25,272 bases of DNA. Origin: UBA4644 sp900555855 (lineage in GTDB: Bacteria; Bacillota; Clostridia; Oscillospirales; Butyricicoccaceae). The stretch lies in the NCBI GenBank assembly GCA_052289195.1, contig DAWAJD010000029.1, forward strand, positions 1 through 25,272, given 5' to 3'. The notes under the pieces were generated by a model that saw only the letters and a program-made list of their open reading frames with translations, made no database searches and was not told the DNA's origin. Each line of letters starts with the position of its first letter. Position 1 is the first letter of the stretch. Positions 6,828 to 15,323 of the stretch are shown here, piece after piece. The position numbers and the translations under genes are program-made.

Positions 6828-8303
6828 TTAATGAACTTTTTCGCCATCGATCGTAACGGTCAGATGAGCCGCGTCCATACTGTTCTTGTTTGCCCACAGC
6901 GTGGAATTGGTGTTTTTGCCAGCGGCAAATCCGTTAACAGTAGCGTTTTTAACAGTCAGGGTATAGGTGGCGTTGTAATCGTTACCGATTTCAATGGCCG
7001 CCTTACCGGCAGCGCCGTTTTTGCTGTCATTGAAGGTGCAGTTATTCGCCACCAGATTGGTAGGCTTTGCCTCAGTCGCCTGGCCATACAGCAGAATAGC
7101 CTTGCCGTTGGTGTTGAATTTGCAACCCTCGAATGTCACATCCGTGCCGCCCCAGGTCCAGATGGAATACTGTTTGGCCATGGTGTTGTCAAAGACGCAG
7201 TTGATGAAGGTGGCCTTGCCGTACAGGGTCAGCTTGCCCTTGATGGTGCAGTTTTTATAGGTCAGTTCATCGCAGACAATACCGTCAAAGTCGCCCTCGC
7301 CCGCCTGAATGGTGAGGTTTTCGAATGTGAAAGAAGAGCCGCGCTGGTAGTTCAGCTGTCCGCCCTCTGCAGAGATAGCATTCGTAATAACATCCACCGT
7401 CTGGCTGCCGTCACCGCTGAAGGTGATGTCGCGGCTCTTATCGCCCTCATGTGCAATGCCATTGTCAAGAGTGATGGTTTGACCCGAAGCAATAGAAATG
7501 TTTGCCTTCTTATCGGTAGCATTCGTGATTGCATCGTTTGCCTGCTGCTGATTAGAAACGATTACGGGATAAGTAGCATCCTTATCGTACTGGGTGCCGA
7601 AGCTGTCGCTCTCCGTTGTGTACTGCGTAGCCACTACATTCAGACCGAAGTTGATGGAAGCTGCCTTGTCGGTGGAAATGGCGTTGGCCTCGTTGCCCAC
7701 GGATTCCGGCATATAGACCTTAATGCCGAGGATCTGCCCATCGCCGGGCTGCAGATCGAGGACATGATTGCGCTCATTCTTGTCCAGTTCAAAGTTGGCA
7801 AAATCACGATGCTCCCAAACAAGGACATTTCCTTTTTCAAAAATCAGCTGTTCCATCGCATAACTAACAGTACCCGGACCGGCATTAGGATCATACTGCT
7901 GGATGGGGCTTGTAGCGACCTTCAGGTAGTTGGAGAGCTTGTAAGGATTGCCCGCCTTGTTCGTTCCGGGAGTTTCCGAAGCGATATTCATGCCAATCTT
8001 GTACTTGAGTGCCAGATTGCCGGCGTTCTCGATCTTCAGCTCCACAACTCTCGTGTGGCCCGGCTCAAACAGAGTGCCTTCCGCACCGAACAGGTCGGTG
8101 GCTTTGTCAAGGGCTTTCCACTCGCCTTCTGCGGTGGTTCTGTACTCCACCTCAATGTCCAGATTACCGGCCTGGATCTTGTTGACCCCCGTGGTCGCCG
8201 TATCCGTGAACCACGCGAAGGTGGAGCCGGCCAGCATTGCGAAGCAGAGGAGCAGCGAGGTAAAGCTCAACAGCAGCGCGCTTTTTTTGCTTTTCAGTTT
8301 CAT
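6828..8303 (-). CDS. SipW-type signal-peptide secreted protein with beta-rich C-terminus
   Basis: This 491-residue exported protein begins with a basic stretch and hydrophobic core ending in GSTFAWFTDTATTG (26-39), the pattern of SipW-dependent signal peptides seen in TasA-like matrix and fibre proteins. Residues about 40-235 (GNLDIEVEY, FEPGHTRVVELKIENAGNLA) resemble the TasA/camelysin-type beta domain. Residues about 255-491 contain repeated short strands with regularly spaced Asn and Thr (FENLTI, YKNCTI, FINCVF, FEGCKF, ANNCTF), suggesting a right-handed beta helix like pectate-lyase or adhesin folds. No catalytic residues are evident. ATG at 8303 has AAAGGAG upstream. No SipW peptidase or tasA partner is adjacent. 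Base and codon use look less GC-rich than in its neighbours, consistent with an accessory surface gene. Its role, perhaps a matrix fibre or adhesin, is inferred. Confidence 0.85.
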   Translation of the reverse strand: MKLKSKKSALLLSFTSLLLCFAMLAGSTFAWFTDTATTGVNKIQAGNLDIEVEYRTTAEGEWKALDKATDLFGAEGTLFEPGHTRVVELKIENAGNLALKYKIGMNIASETPGTNKAGNPYKLSNYLKVATSPIQQYDPNAGPGTVSYAMEQLIFEKGNVLVWEHRDFANFELDKNERNHVLDLQPGDGQILGIKVYMPESVGNEANAISTDKAASINFGLNVVATQYTTESDSFGTQYDKDATYPVIVSNQQQANDAITNATDKKANISIASGQTITLDNGIAHEGDKSRDITFSGDGSQTVDVITNAISAEGGQLNYQRGSSFTFENLTIQAGEGDFDGIVCDELTYKNCTIKGKLTLYGKATFINCVFDNTMAKQYSIWTWGGTDVTFEGCKFNTNGKAILLYGQATEAKPTNLVANNCTFNDSKNGAAGKAAIEIGNDYNATYTLTVKNATVNGFAAGKNTNSTLWANKNSMDAAHLTVTIDGEKVH

Positions 8304-8333
8304 GCTTTTTTCTCCTTTATCAGTTTATTTTTT

Positions 8334-8417
8334 ATGTCATCGGCAGCGCCGGTCACATCAGATATTTTCTGCGTCCCTCCGCAAGGTGTGGACGCAGAAA
8401 AGGCCATGGCCTTTTCT
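8334..8417 (-). promoter_or_regulatory. Structured 5' leader of the SipW-type gene with competing hairpins
   Basis: Three inverted repeats lie in the roughly 160-nt leader. A perfect 22-base palindrome centred on GGCCATGGCC occupies 8396-8417. A perfect 12-bp stem (TTTTCTGCGTCC at 8365-8376 with its complement at 8390-8401) overlaps it by six bases, so the two cannot form together. An imperfect 11-bp stem (8334-8344 with 8348-8358) follows. This resembles an attenuator or riboswitch expression platform, but I recognise no known aptamer. Read on the plus strand, the palindrome is followed by T-rich DNA and could also serve as a terminator. Confidence 0.5.
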
Positions 8418-8471
8418 TTTTCCTTTTTTGGTGGCAATAATCTATCCGCAAACAGCTTTTATTTGGTATCC

Positions 8472-8500
8472 ATTCTACTACAGTTCTTATGAGATTGCAA
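8472..8500 (-). promoter_or_regulatory. Sigma-A promoter of the SipW-type gene
   Basis: TTGCAA (8495-8500), a 17-base spacer and TAGAAT (8472-8477) on the minus strand, giving a leader of about 160 nt before the ATG at 8303. Confidence 0.75.
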
Positions 8501-8541
8501 GTATTTTTTGCTTTTTTGTAAAAAACGACAATAATTTTTCC

Positions 8542-8575
8542 AAAAAATAGCCCCGGCCGGAGCCTCCGGCCGGGG
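8542..8575 (-). terminator. Intrinsic terminator of the dcw operon after ftsZ
   Basis: An 11-bp perfect stem (CCCCGGCCGGA at 8551-8561 with 8565-8575, three-base loop) is followed on the minus strand by TAT and then a run of Ts (8542-8547). It lies 15 bases past the ftsZ stop and is the only clear terminator I see in the division and cell-wall operon. Confidence 0.92.
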
Positions 8576-8590
8576 GCATTTTGTCTGAGT

Positions 8591-9817
<1,227 letters not shown>

Positions 9818-9841
9818 GGTAGATCCTCCAATATTTCAACT

Positions 9842-10618
9842 TCAATTATTTTTCGGGACAAAGCGCGCCTTCTGCGGATCGGAAAGGTCGATGACGCCGG
9901 AAACATTCGGCTCCAGCTTTTCCTCCACGATGGCATGCAGAAACCGCAGCTTTTTTGCCAGCTCCTCCGTGGAGCCCAGCTTCACGGTAAAGCGGCCCAG
10001 ATAGGTGAAACGGATATTATACTGCTCGGAAAGATCCATTTCCCCTATATCTTGCAGTATACCATCATCCTCCGCAGTATTCAATAACAAAATCATGGGT
10101 TTTTTCGCATCTTCTTCAGAAATTTCCGCGAAATCGCCCGCTCTGGGCTTCACCAGCGTCAGCCCCGTCACCTGCGGCAGCTCCTGCGTTTCAGCGGAGG
10201 AAACCTTTTCCAGCAGCTTTCCCTCCCGGTCCATGAGCCAAAAGCTTCCCTCGCTGCGCACGGCCGCCACCGGGACGCACTCCGTCACGATGACCTCCAC
10301 CGTATCCGGCAGGCGGCGGCGGACCTGGATGGTGTCCAGATAGGGGCAGGCCTCCCGGATGCGGCGCAGAACGGTATTTTTGTCAAACAGGATCAGATTT
10401 GCCCCCAGCTCCAGCCCGGAGGCCTCCGCCACGGTCTGCTGGCTGTAGCGGGTGTCGCCGGTGAGCCGCACCTGCCCGATCTTGAAGAAGATGGTCATGG
10501 CCGTGATCACTGCGGCGGTCCCGATGAGGACGCACAGCAGCACCAGCAGCGCCGGCGTCCCGCCCCGCCTTCTGCGGCGTTTTCTGCTTTTGGACGATGG
10601 TTTTTTCTGCTTTGCCAT
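9842..10618 (-). CDS. ftsQ: Cell division protein FtsQ/DivIB
   Basis: This 258-residue bitopic membrane protein of the divisome has a very basic cytoplasmic N-terminus (1-20), one transmembrane helix (about 22-44), an extracytoplasmic POTRA domain starting near FKIGQVRLTG (45-54), and an FtsQ/DivIB-type beta domain to the end. It couples FtsL and DivIC to septal peptidoglycan synthesis. I chose ATG at 10618 because AAAGGAG lies 9 bases upstream; the frame extends to 10717, but those residues overlap the end of murA and look like shadow translation. It lies between murA and ftsZ in the operon. Confidence 0.9.
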   Translation of the reverse strand: MAKQKKPSSKSRKRRRRRGGTPALLVLLCVLIGTAAVITAMTIFFKIGQVRLTGDTRYSQQTVAEASGLELGANLILFDKNTVLRRIREACPYLDTIQVRRRLPDTVEVIVTECVPVAAVRSEGSFWLMDREGKLLEKVSSAETQELPQVTGLTLVKPRAGDFAEISEEDAKKPMILLLNTAEDDGILQDIGEMDLSEQYNIRFTYLGRFTVKLGSTEELAKKLRFLHAIVEEKLEPNVSGVIDLSDPQKARFVPKNN

Positions 10619-10649
10619 GGAAAACTGCTCCTTTGGACTTCCGTTTTGC

Positions 10650-11909
10650 TTAGTCCGGCTCCTCCAGCCGGCGGATGCTGCCGCCCAGAGCGGTGAGCTT
10701 TTCCGCCAGATGCTCATAGCCCCGGTCGATATGGGTGATGTCCTCGATGCGGCTCTCGCCCCGGGCGGCCAATGCCGCGATCACCAGCGCCGCGCCGCCC
10801 CGCAGATCCGTACAGCGGACAGACGCGCCATGGAGAGCCGCGCCGTTGACCAGCGCCGTCCGGCCGCTGACCCGAATATCCGCCCCCATCCGCGCCAGCT
10901 CCGACACATGACGGTAGCGATTTTCAAAAATCGTCTCCAGAAACACCGATGCCCCCTGCCCTGTGCAGGCCGCCGCCATCAGCGGAGCCTGGGCGTCGGT
11001 GGGAAAGCCGGGATAGGGCATGGTGCGCACCTGGGCGATGTGGCCCAGACGCTCCGGCGCCAGCAGCGTAATGCTGCGCCCCGCCGTCCGCACGGTGCAG
11101 CCGGCCTCGCTGAGGCATTGCAGGACCGTCCCCACCTGCTCCGGCTGGGTTTCTGTCAGCGTCACCTCTCCGCCGCAGGCTGCCGCCGCGCAGAGATAGG
11201 TGGCCGTCTCGATCCGGTCCGGCAGGATCGTATGCTCCACATCCCGCCGGGGCATTCCGCCGGAGACGGTGATGACGCTTTCGCCGCTGCCGCCGATGTC
11301 TGCCCCCGCCTTCTGCAGGAAGGCCTGCAGATCGGCGATCTCCGGCTCCCGGGCGGCGTTGATGATCCGGGTGACGCCGGAGCAGGCACAGGCGGTGAGC
11401 ATGGCGTTTTCCGTTGCGCCTACGCTGGGAAAGCTCAGGATGATCTCTCTGCCCCGCAGGTCTCCCGCCCGGCAGAGGATGTCGCCGCCCTCCTCCCGGA
11501 TCTCCGCCCCCAGCCGGCGCAGCGCAGCCAGATGCAGGTCGATGGGCCGCTGGCCGATCTCGCAGCCGCCGGGCAGGCTCAGGCGGGCCTTGCCGAAGCG
11601 GGCCAGAATCGGCCCCAGAAAGATCACGGACGACCGCATCTCCCGCATCAGTGCATGGGGCACATCCCACCGGCTGGCGCCGGAGGAATCCACCAGGATA
11701 TCGCTGCCCTGCCGCCGGGTGCGGCAGCCAAGATGCTCCAGAATTTCCAATGCGGACCGCACATCCCGCAGATCCGGACAGTTATGTAAGATCGTCCTGC
11801 CGCCGGTGAGCAAGGTGGCGGCCAGGATGGGCAAAACGCTGTTTTTCGCGCCGCTGATGGGGATGCTCCCATGCAGAGGCTTGCCTCCCTCTACCAGATA
11901 ATACTGCAT
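10650..11909 (-). CDS. murA: UDP-N-acetylglucosamine 1-carboxyvinyltransferase
   Basis: This 419-residue cytoplasmic enzyme transfers enolpyruvate from PEP to UDP-GlcNAc, the first committed step of peptidoglycan synthesis. The substrate-binding Lys22-Asn23 pair (GAKNS) and catalytic Cys116 in LPGGCEIGQRPID are present, so the protein should be fosfomycin-sensitive in principle. The length matches the family. The start is ATG at 11909, with GAGGAG 7 bases upstream, rather than the in-frame ATG nine codons earlier. In this operon it sits between murG and ftsQ, where Bacillus has murB. Some clostridia carry two murA copies; whether a second exists cannot be seen here. Confidence 0.95.
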   Translation of the reverse strand: MQYYLVEGGKPLHGSIPISGAKNSVLPILAATLLTGGRTILHNCPDLRDVRSALEILEHLGCRTRRQGSDILVDSSGASRWDVPHALMREMRSSVIFLGPILARFGKARLSLPGGCEIGQRPIDLHLAALRRLGAEIREEGGDILCRAGDLRGREIILSFPSVGATENAMLTACACSGVTRIINAAREPEIADLQAFLQKAGADIGGSGESVITVSGGMPRRDVEHTILPDRIETATYLCAAAACGGEVTLTETQPEQVGTVLQCLSEAGCTVRTAGRSITLLAPERLGHIAQVRTMPYPGFPTDAQAPLMAAACTGQGASVFLETIFENRYRHVSELARMGADIRVSGRTALVNGAALHGASVRCTDLRGGAALVIAALAARGESRIEDITHIDRGYEHLAEKLTALGGSIRRLEEPD

Positions 11910-11967
11910 ACCAGGACTCCTCTCCGATTCGATCACAGCCCATGCTATGCGCTTTGGCCGGCAGATG

Positions 11968-13068
11968 TCACAGGCTCTTCAGCGTCTGATAGATCCGCTC
12001 CAGCACATCCGGCTGCGCCTTGCGCCGGGCGCACTGGCCCATGGCCTTCAGCGTCTCCGGAGAGGAAAGCAGCTTCCACGCCTCGTCGTAAAGCAGCTCC
12101 GGCGTGGCCTCCTTCTCCGTGATGACCTTGACGGCCCCGGCCTGCTCCAGGATCCGGGCGTTTTTCTCCTGATGGTTCTCCGCCACATAGGGGGAGGGCA
12201 CCACGATGGCCGGCGTCCCGGCCGCGCAGAGCTCCGCCAGCGTGCCGCCGGCCCGGCAGAGGATCAGATCGGCCTTTGCCATGACCCGGTCCATATCATA
12301 AAGATAGTCCGTCAGGCGGAAGTTGCCCGCGTCGGCGGGCACGCCCTCCCGGGTGAGCGCCTCCTTCATCCAGCCATAGTGCGAGGCGCCGCTGACCTGC
12401 AGCAGATTGAATTGCCGCCGCTCCGTCACCAGCAGCGCCACCTGCACCATCTTCTGATTCATATATTCTGCGCCCACGCTGCCCCAGAAGCAAACCAGCG
12501 TTGGCAGATCATTGTCAAACAGCTTTGGATAGTCCTGCTCCCGGCAGTGGACGATCTCGTCCCGCACGGGGGAGCCGGTGAGCACCACATGCTTGGCCCC
12601 GGGCAGCAGCTCCGCCGTCTCCGCATAGGCGATCATGGCGCAGTCCACCTTTTTTGCCAGCTGACGGGTGGCAACGCCGGGGGTGGCGTTCACCTCCAGA
12701 ACGGCGCACTTCAGCCCCAGCTGGGCCGCCGCCCGGACCATGGGGAAGCTGGCGTAGCCGCCGGTGCCCATGACCACATCCGGCTGCAGCTCCCGCAGGA
12801 TCTTTTTGCATTGCCGGGTGGCCTGCTCCATATCCCGCAGGGCCTCCACATCCTGCCGCAGGGCGGCAAAGCTTTTCCCCCGGGCCAGGCCCTTCAGGGG
12901 AAAGGTGTAGATGGGATAGCCGGCCTTTTTTGCCAGCTTTTCCTCGATGCCGCCCCGATTGCCGGAGAGCCAGACCTGGCTCTCCTCCTTTGCGCTGATA
13001 TAATTGGCAACGGCCAGCGCCGGGTTCACATGGCCCGCCGTGCCGCCGCCGGCAAATACGATCTTCAT
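11968..13068 (-). CDS. murG: UDP-GlcNAc:lipid I N-acetylglucosaminyltransferase MurG
   Basis: This 366-residue membrane-associated GT-B glycosyltransferase converts lipid I to lipid II on the inner face of the membrane. The N-terminal glycine loop GGGTAGHVNPALAVA (7-21), GTGGYASFPMV (101-111) and the C-terminal PSPYVAENHQEKNA donor-site segment support the call. Three motifs differ from the textbook enzyme: HEQN reads LEVN (124-127), GGSQGA reads WGSVGA, and the RAGA-x-T loop reads RAGGT with one residue fewer. These may be lineage variants. ATG at 13068 has GAGGAG upstream. It sits between ftsW and murA. Confidence 0.95.
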   Translation of the reverse strand: MKIVFAGGGTAGHVNPALAVANYISAKEESQVWLSGNRGGIEEKLAKKAGYPIYTFPLKGLARGKSFAALRQDVEALRDMEQATRQCKKILRELQPDVVMGTGGYASFPMVRAAAQLGLKCAVLEVNATPGVATRQLAKKVDCAMIAYAETAELLPGAKHVVLTGSPVRDEIVHCREQDYPKLFDNDLPTLVCFWGSVGAEYMNQKMVQVALLVTERRQFNLLQVSGASHYGWMKEALTREGVPADAGNFRLTDYLYDMDRVMAKADLILCRAGGTLAELCAAGTPAIVVPSPYVAENHQEKNARILEQAGAVKVITEKEATPELLYDEAWKLLSSPETLKAMGQCARRKAQPDVLERIYQTLKSL

Positions 13069-13088
13069 AAGCCTCTCCTCCTGCGCGA

Positions 13089-14267
13089 TCAGGCGTCTGC
13101 CGGCAGATCCCGGGAGATGTTCAGCAGGATGCCCACCTCCGCCAGCTGGATCAGAAGCGCCGTCCCGCCGAAGCTGAAAAAGGGCAGCGACGCGCCGGTG
13201 ATGGGCAGAAGCCCGCTGACCACGCACATATTCAATATCGTCTGCACCGCGATCTGGGTGGTGATGCCCGCCGCCAGCAGCGTCCCGAACTTATCCGAGG
13301 CGTGCAGCGCAATGGTGAAGCCCCGCCAGATCAGCAGCGCATAGAGTACGATCAGGATAAACGCCCCCACAAAGCCCATCTCCTCGCACCAGACGGAGAA
13401 GATGAAGTCGTTGGCCGGCTCTGGCAGGTAAAGATGCTTCTGCCGGCTCTGCCCCAGGCCCAGGCCCCAGAAGCNNNNNNNNNNCTGCCAGCCCTTGTTG
13501 CGGTAATCGCTGAAGGGGTCCTGCCAGACCCGGATGCGGGTCATGGCGTATTCATTGGTCTTGATATACCAGACGGCCGCCGCCGCCAGCCCTGCGCCGC
13601 CGATGCCGAACCACATCAGGTTCGCGCCGCCCATGAAGATGATGAGCATGCCGATGGCGGCGATGATGGCCGTTCCGGAAAGGTGCTTTTCCCAGTAGAG
13701 CTCCACGGCGAAGATGCCGATCACGGCCAGAAAGGGCAGGATGCCGTAGCGCAGGGTGTGCATTTTCTTTTTGCCGAAGATGGAGGCCATGCTGGAAAAG
13801 CTCAGGATCACGGCCACCTTTGCCAGCTCTGAGGGCTGGAAGCTGATGCCGGCCACGCGGATCCAGCGGATGGCCTCATTGCGCTTTTCCCAGAGGTTTT
13901 TCAGGCCCGGGACCTTGATGGTGGCCATCACCAGAATGGCGCAGACCAGCGCCGGGAGGGCCAGATAATGGAGCTTATGATAGTCCACCCGGGAGATGAT
14001 CAGCATGGCCGCCACGCCGCCCACCGCGAAAAAGCCCTGCCGGGTGATATAATAGGTGGGGTCGTAGCCCGTGCTTTTGGAATCGTAGGCGGTGGCATAG
14101 CTGGCGGAAAAGAGACAGATCAGCCCCAGCGCCAGCAGCAGCAGCGTTAAAAGCAGCAGCGGCTGATCCAGCCTTCCGCTGCGCTCCGGCGTCTGCTCCT
14201 GGGCCTTTTGGGGCTGGGCCGGCGGCTTTTCGGGGAGCGCGCGCAGCTGCTTCTTTTTTCGGATCAT
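13089..14267 (-). CDS. ftsW: Lipid II polymerase FtsW (SEDS family), interrupted by assembly gap
   Basis: This polytopic SEDS glycosyltransferase (about 392 residues as assembled, 10 helices) polymerises lipid II at the septum with its cognate PBP. The segments SRQKHLYLPEPANDFIF with the catalytic-region Asp, CEEMGFVGA, and TGASLPFFSFGGTALL near the C-terminus are diagnostic. Ten Ns at 13475-13484 interrupt the conserved stretch between GWQ and GLGLG; compared with the family, about eight residues are missing, so the N count is a placeholder. The start is uncertain. The frame opens with GTG at 14288, but that GTG is part of the AGGGAGGTG Shine-Dalgarno; ATT at 14279 has ideal spacing, and ATG at 14267 is the first standard codon. 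The cytoplasmic tail carries QLRALPEK, also found in FtsL. Confidence 0.93.
   Translation of the reverse strand: MIRKKKQLRALPEKPPAQPQKAQEQTPERSGRLDQPLLLLTLLLLALGLICLFSASYATAYDSKSTGYDPTYYITRQGFFAVGGVAAMLIISRVDYHKLHYLALPALVCAILVMATIKVPGLKNLWEKRNEAIRWIRVAGISFQPSELAKVAVILSFSSMASIFGKKKMHTLRYGILPFLAVIGIFAVELYWEKHLSGTAIIAAIGMLIIFMGGANLMWFGIGGAGLAAAAVWYIKTNEYAMTRIRVWQDPFSDYRNKGWQXXXXFWGLGLGQSRQKHLYLPEPANDFIFSVWCEEMGFVGAFILIVLYALLIWRGFTIALHASDKFGTLLAAGITTQIAVQTILNMCVVSGLLPITGASLPFFSFGGTALLIQLAEVGILLNISRDLPADA
13475..13484. other. Assembly gap of 10 Ns inside ftsW
   Basis: Ten unknown bases join two contigs or mask a low-quality stretch. The frame is kept across the gap, but the translated distance between the flanking conserved motifs is shorter than in FtsW proteins, so the true length is probably 34 or 37 bases (10 plus a multiple of 3). 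Confidence 0.95.
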
Positions 14268-14309
14268 GGGCTCGGAAATGGAAAACACCTCCCTGCAGGA
14301 TGCAAAGGC

Positions 14310-15278
14310 TCAGGCCAGCAGCGAAAGGGCGCAGAATACCAGCGTCAACAGATCGGCCGCAATGACGATCTTCCATTCGCTCCAGCCGCAGAGCTCCAGA
14401 TGATGATGGAACGGGGCCATTTTGAAAAAGCGCTTGCCGTGGGTGAGCTTGAAATAGCCCACCTGAATGATGTCAGACAGCGTCTCCAGAATATAGACCA
14501 GGCCCACGGGGATGAGCACCAGCGGCATATCGTAGGCAAAGGCCATGGCGCACACGGCGCCGCCCAGAAACAGCGAGCCGGTATCGCCCATGAAGACCTT
14601 GGCGGGATGCTTATTGAACAGGAAAAAGCCCAGCAGCCCGCCGGCCAGCGCCAGGGCAAAGGCGCTTCCCAGATTGCCGTCCCGCAGCATGACCAGCGCG
14701 AAAAATACCGCCACGATCAGCGTCACGGAGGAGCACAGGCCGTCGATGCCGTCGGTCAGGTTGACGGCATTGTCTGCGCCGATGATGATAAACACGCTGA
14801 TGACCAGATAGAGCCACCAGGGCAGATGCCAGGTGATGCCGAGAAAGGGGATGTAGAAGGCCGCAGTCAAATAGCCCATGACCCGCATCACCACCAGAAA
14901 CAACACCGCCGCCGCGATCTGCAAAAGCAGCTTCTGCTTGGCCGTCAGGCCCTGATTCTGCTTCTTTTTGATCTTGGTCCAGTCGTCGGCAAAGCCGACG
15001 GCGGCAAAGATCAGGCTCAGCCCCAGCATCACCAGCGGGCGGAAGTCTTCCTCGGCGATCATCCGGGGCAGACAGGTCAGCACCGCCAGCCCCATGGCCA
15101 GAATGAAGATGACGCCGCCCATGGTGGGCGTGTTCTGCTTGCCCTTGTGCCAGGTGGGGCCGTCTTCCAGGATCTTCTGGCCAAAATGGAGCCGGCGCAG
15201 CTTTTCAATGACGATGGGCGCCAGCAGCACCGCGATGACAAAGGCCAGAACGGCCGTCTGAAGAATATACAGCAGCAT
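14310..15278 (-). CDS. mraY: Phospho-N-acetylmuramoyl-pentapeptide-transferase MraY
   Basis: This 322-residue polytopic enzyme transfers phospho-MurNAc-pentapeptide to undecaprenyl phosphate, making lipid I. All active-site signatures are present: the Asp pair at 98-99 (GFADDWTKIKKK), NLTDGIDG (173-180), GDTGSLFLGG (231-240) and the MraY-specific HHH motif in PFHHHLELCGW (289-299). About ten hydrophobic helices are visible. ATG at 15278 has AAGGAG upstream. The gene is tightly packed between murE (45 bases) and ftsW, with no murF or murD in between. Confidence 0.97.
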   Translation of the reverse strand: MLLYILQTAVLAFVIAVLLAPIVIEKLRRLHFGQKILEDGPTWHKGKQNTPTMGGVIFILAMGLAVLTCLPRMIAEEDFRPLVMLGLSLIFAAVGFADDWTKIKKKQNQGLTAKQKLLLQIAAAVLFLVVMRVMGYLTAAFYIPFLGITWHLPWWLYLVISVFIIIGADNAVNLTDGIDGLCSSVTLIVAVFFALVMLRDGNLGSAFALALAGGLLGFFLFNKHPAKVFMGDTGSLFLGGAVCAMAFAYDMPLVLIPVGLVYILETLSDIIQVGYFKLTHGKRFFKMAPFHHHLELCGWSEWKIVIAADLLTLVFCALSLLA

Positions 15279-15323
15279 ATGTTTCCTTCTCCTTGCTTTT
15301 GAACTTCCCGGCAGGCCTTTGGC

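Noticed and set aside
6327..8492. Plus-strand open frame of 721 codons across the exporter end and the SipW-type gene
   Set aside because: It runs through a terminator and antisense to a gene with a clear signal peptide, ribosome binding site and promoter. No family resemblance is seen.
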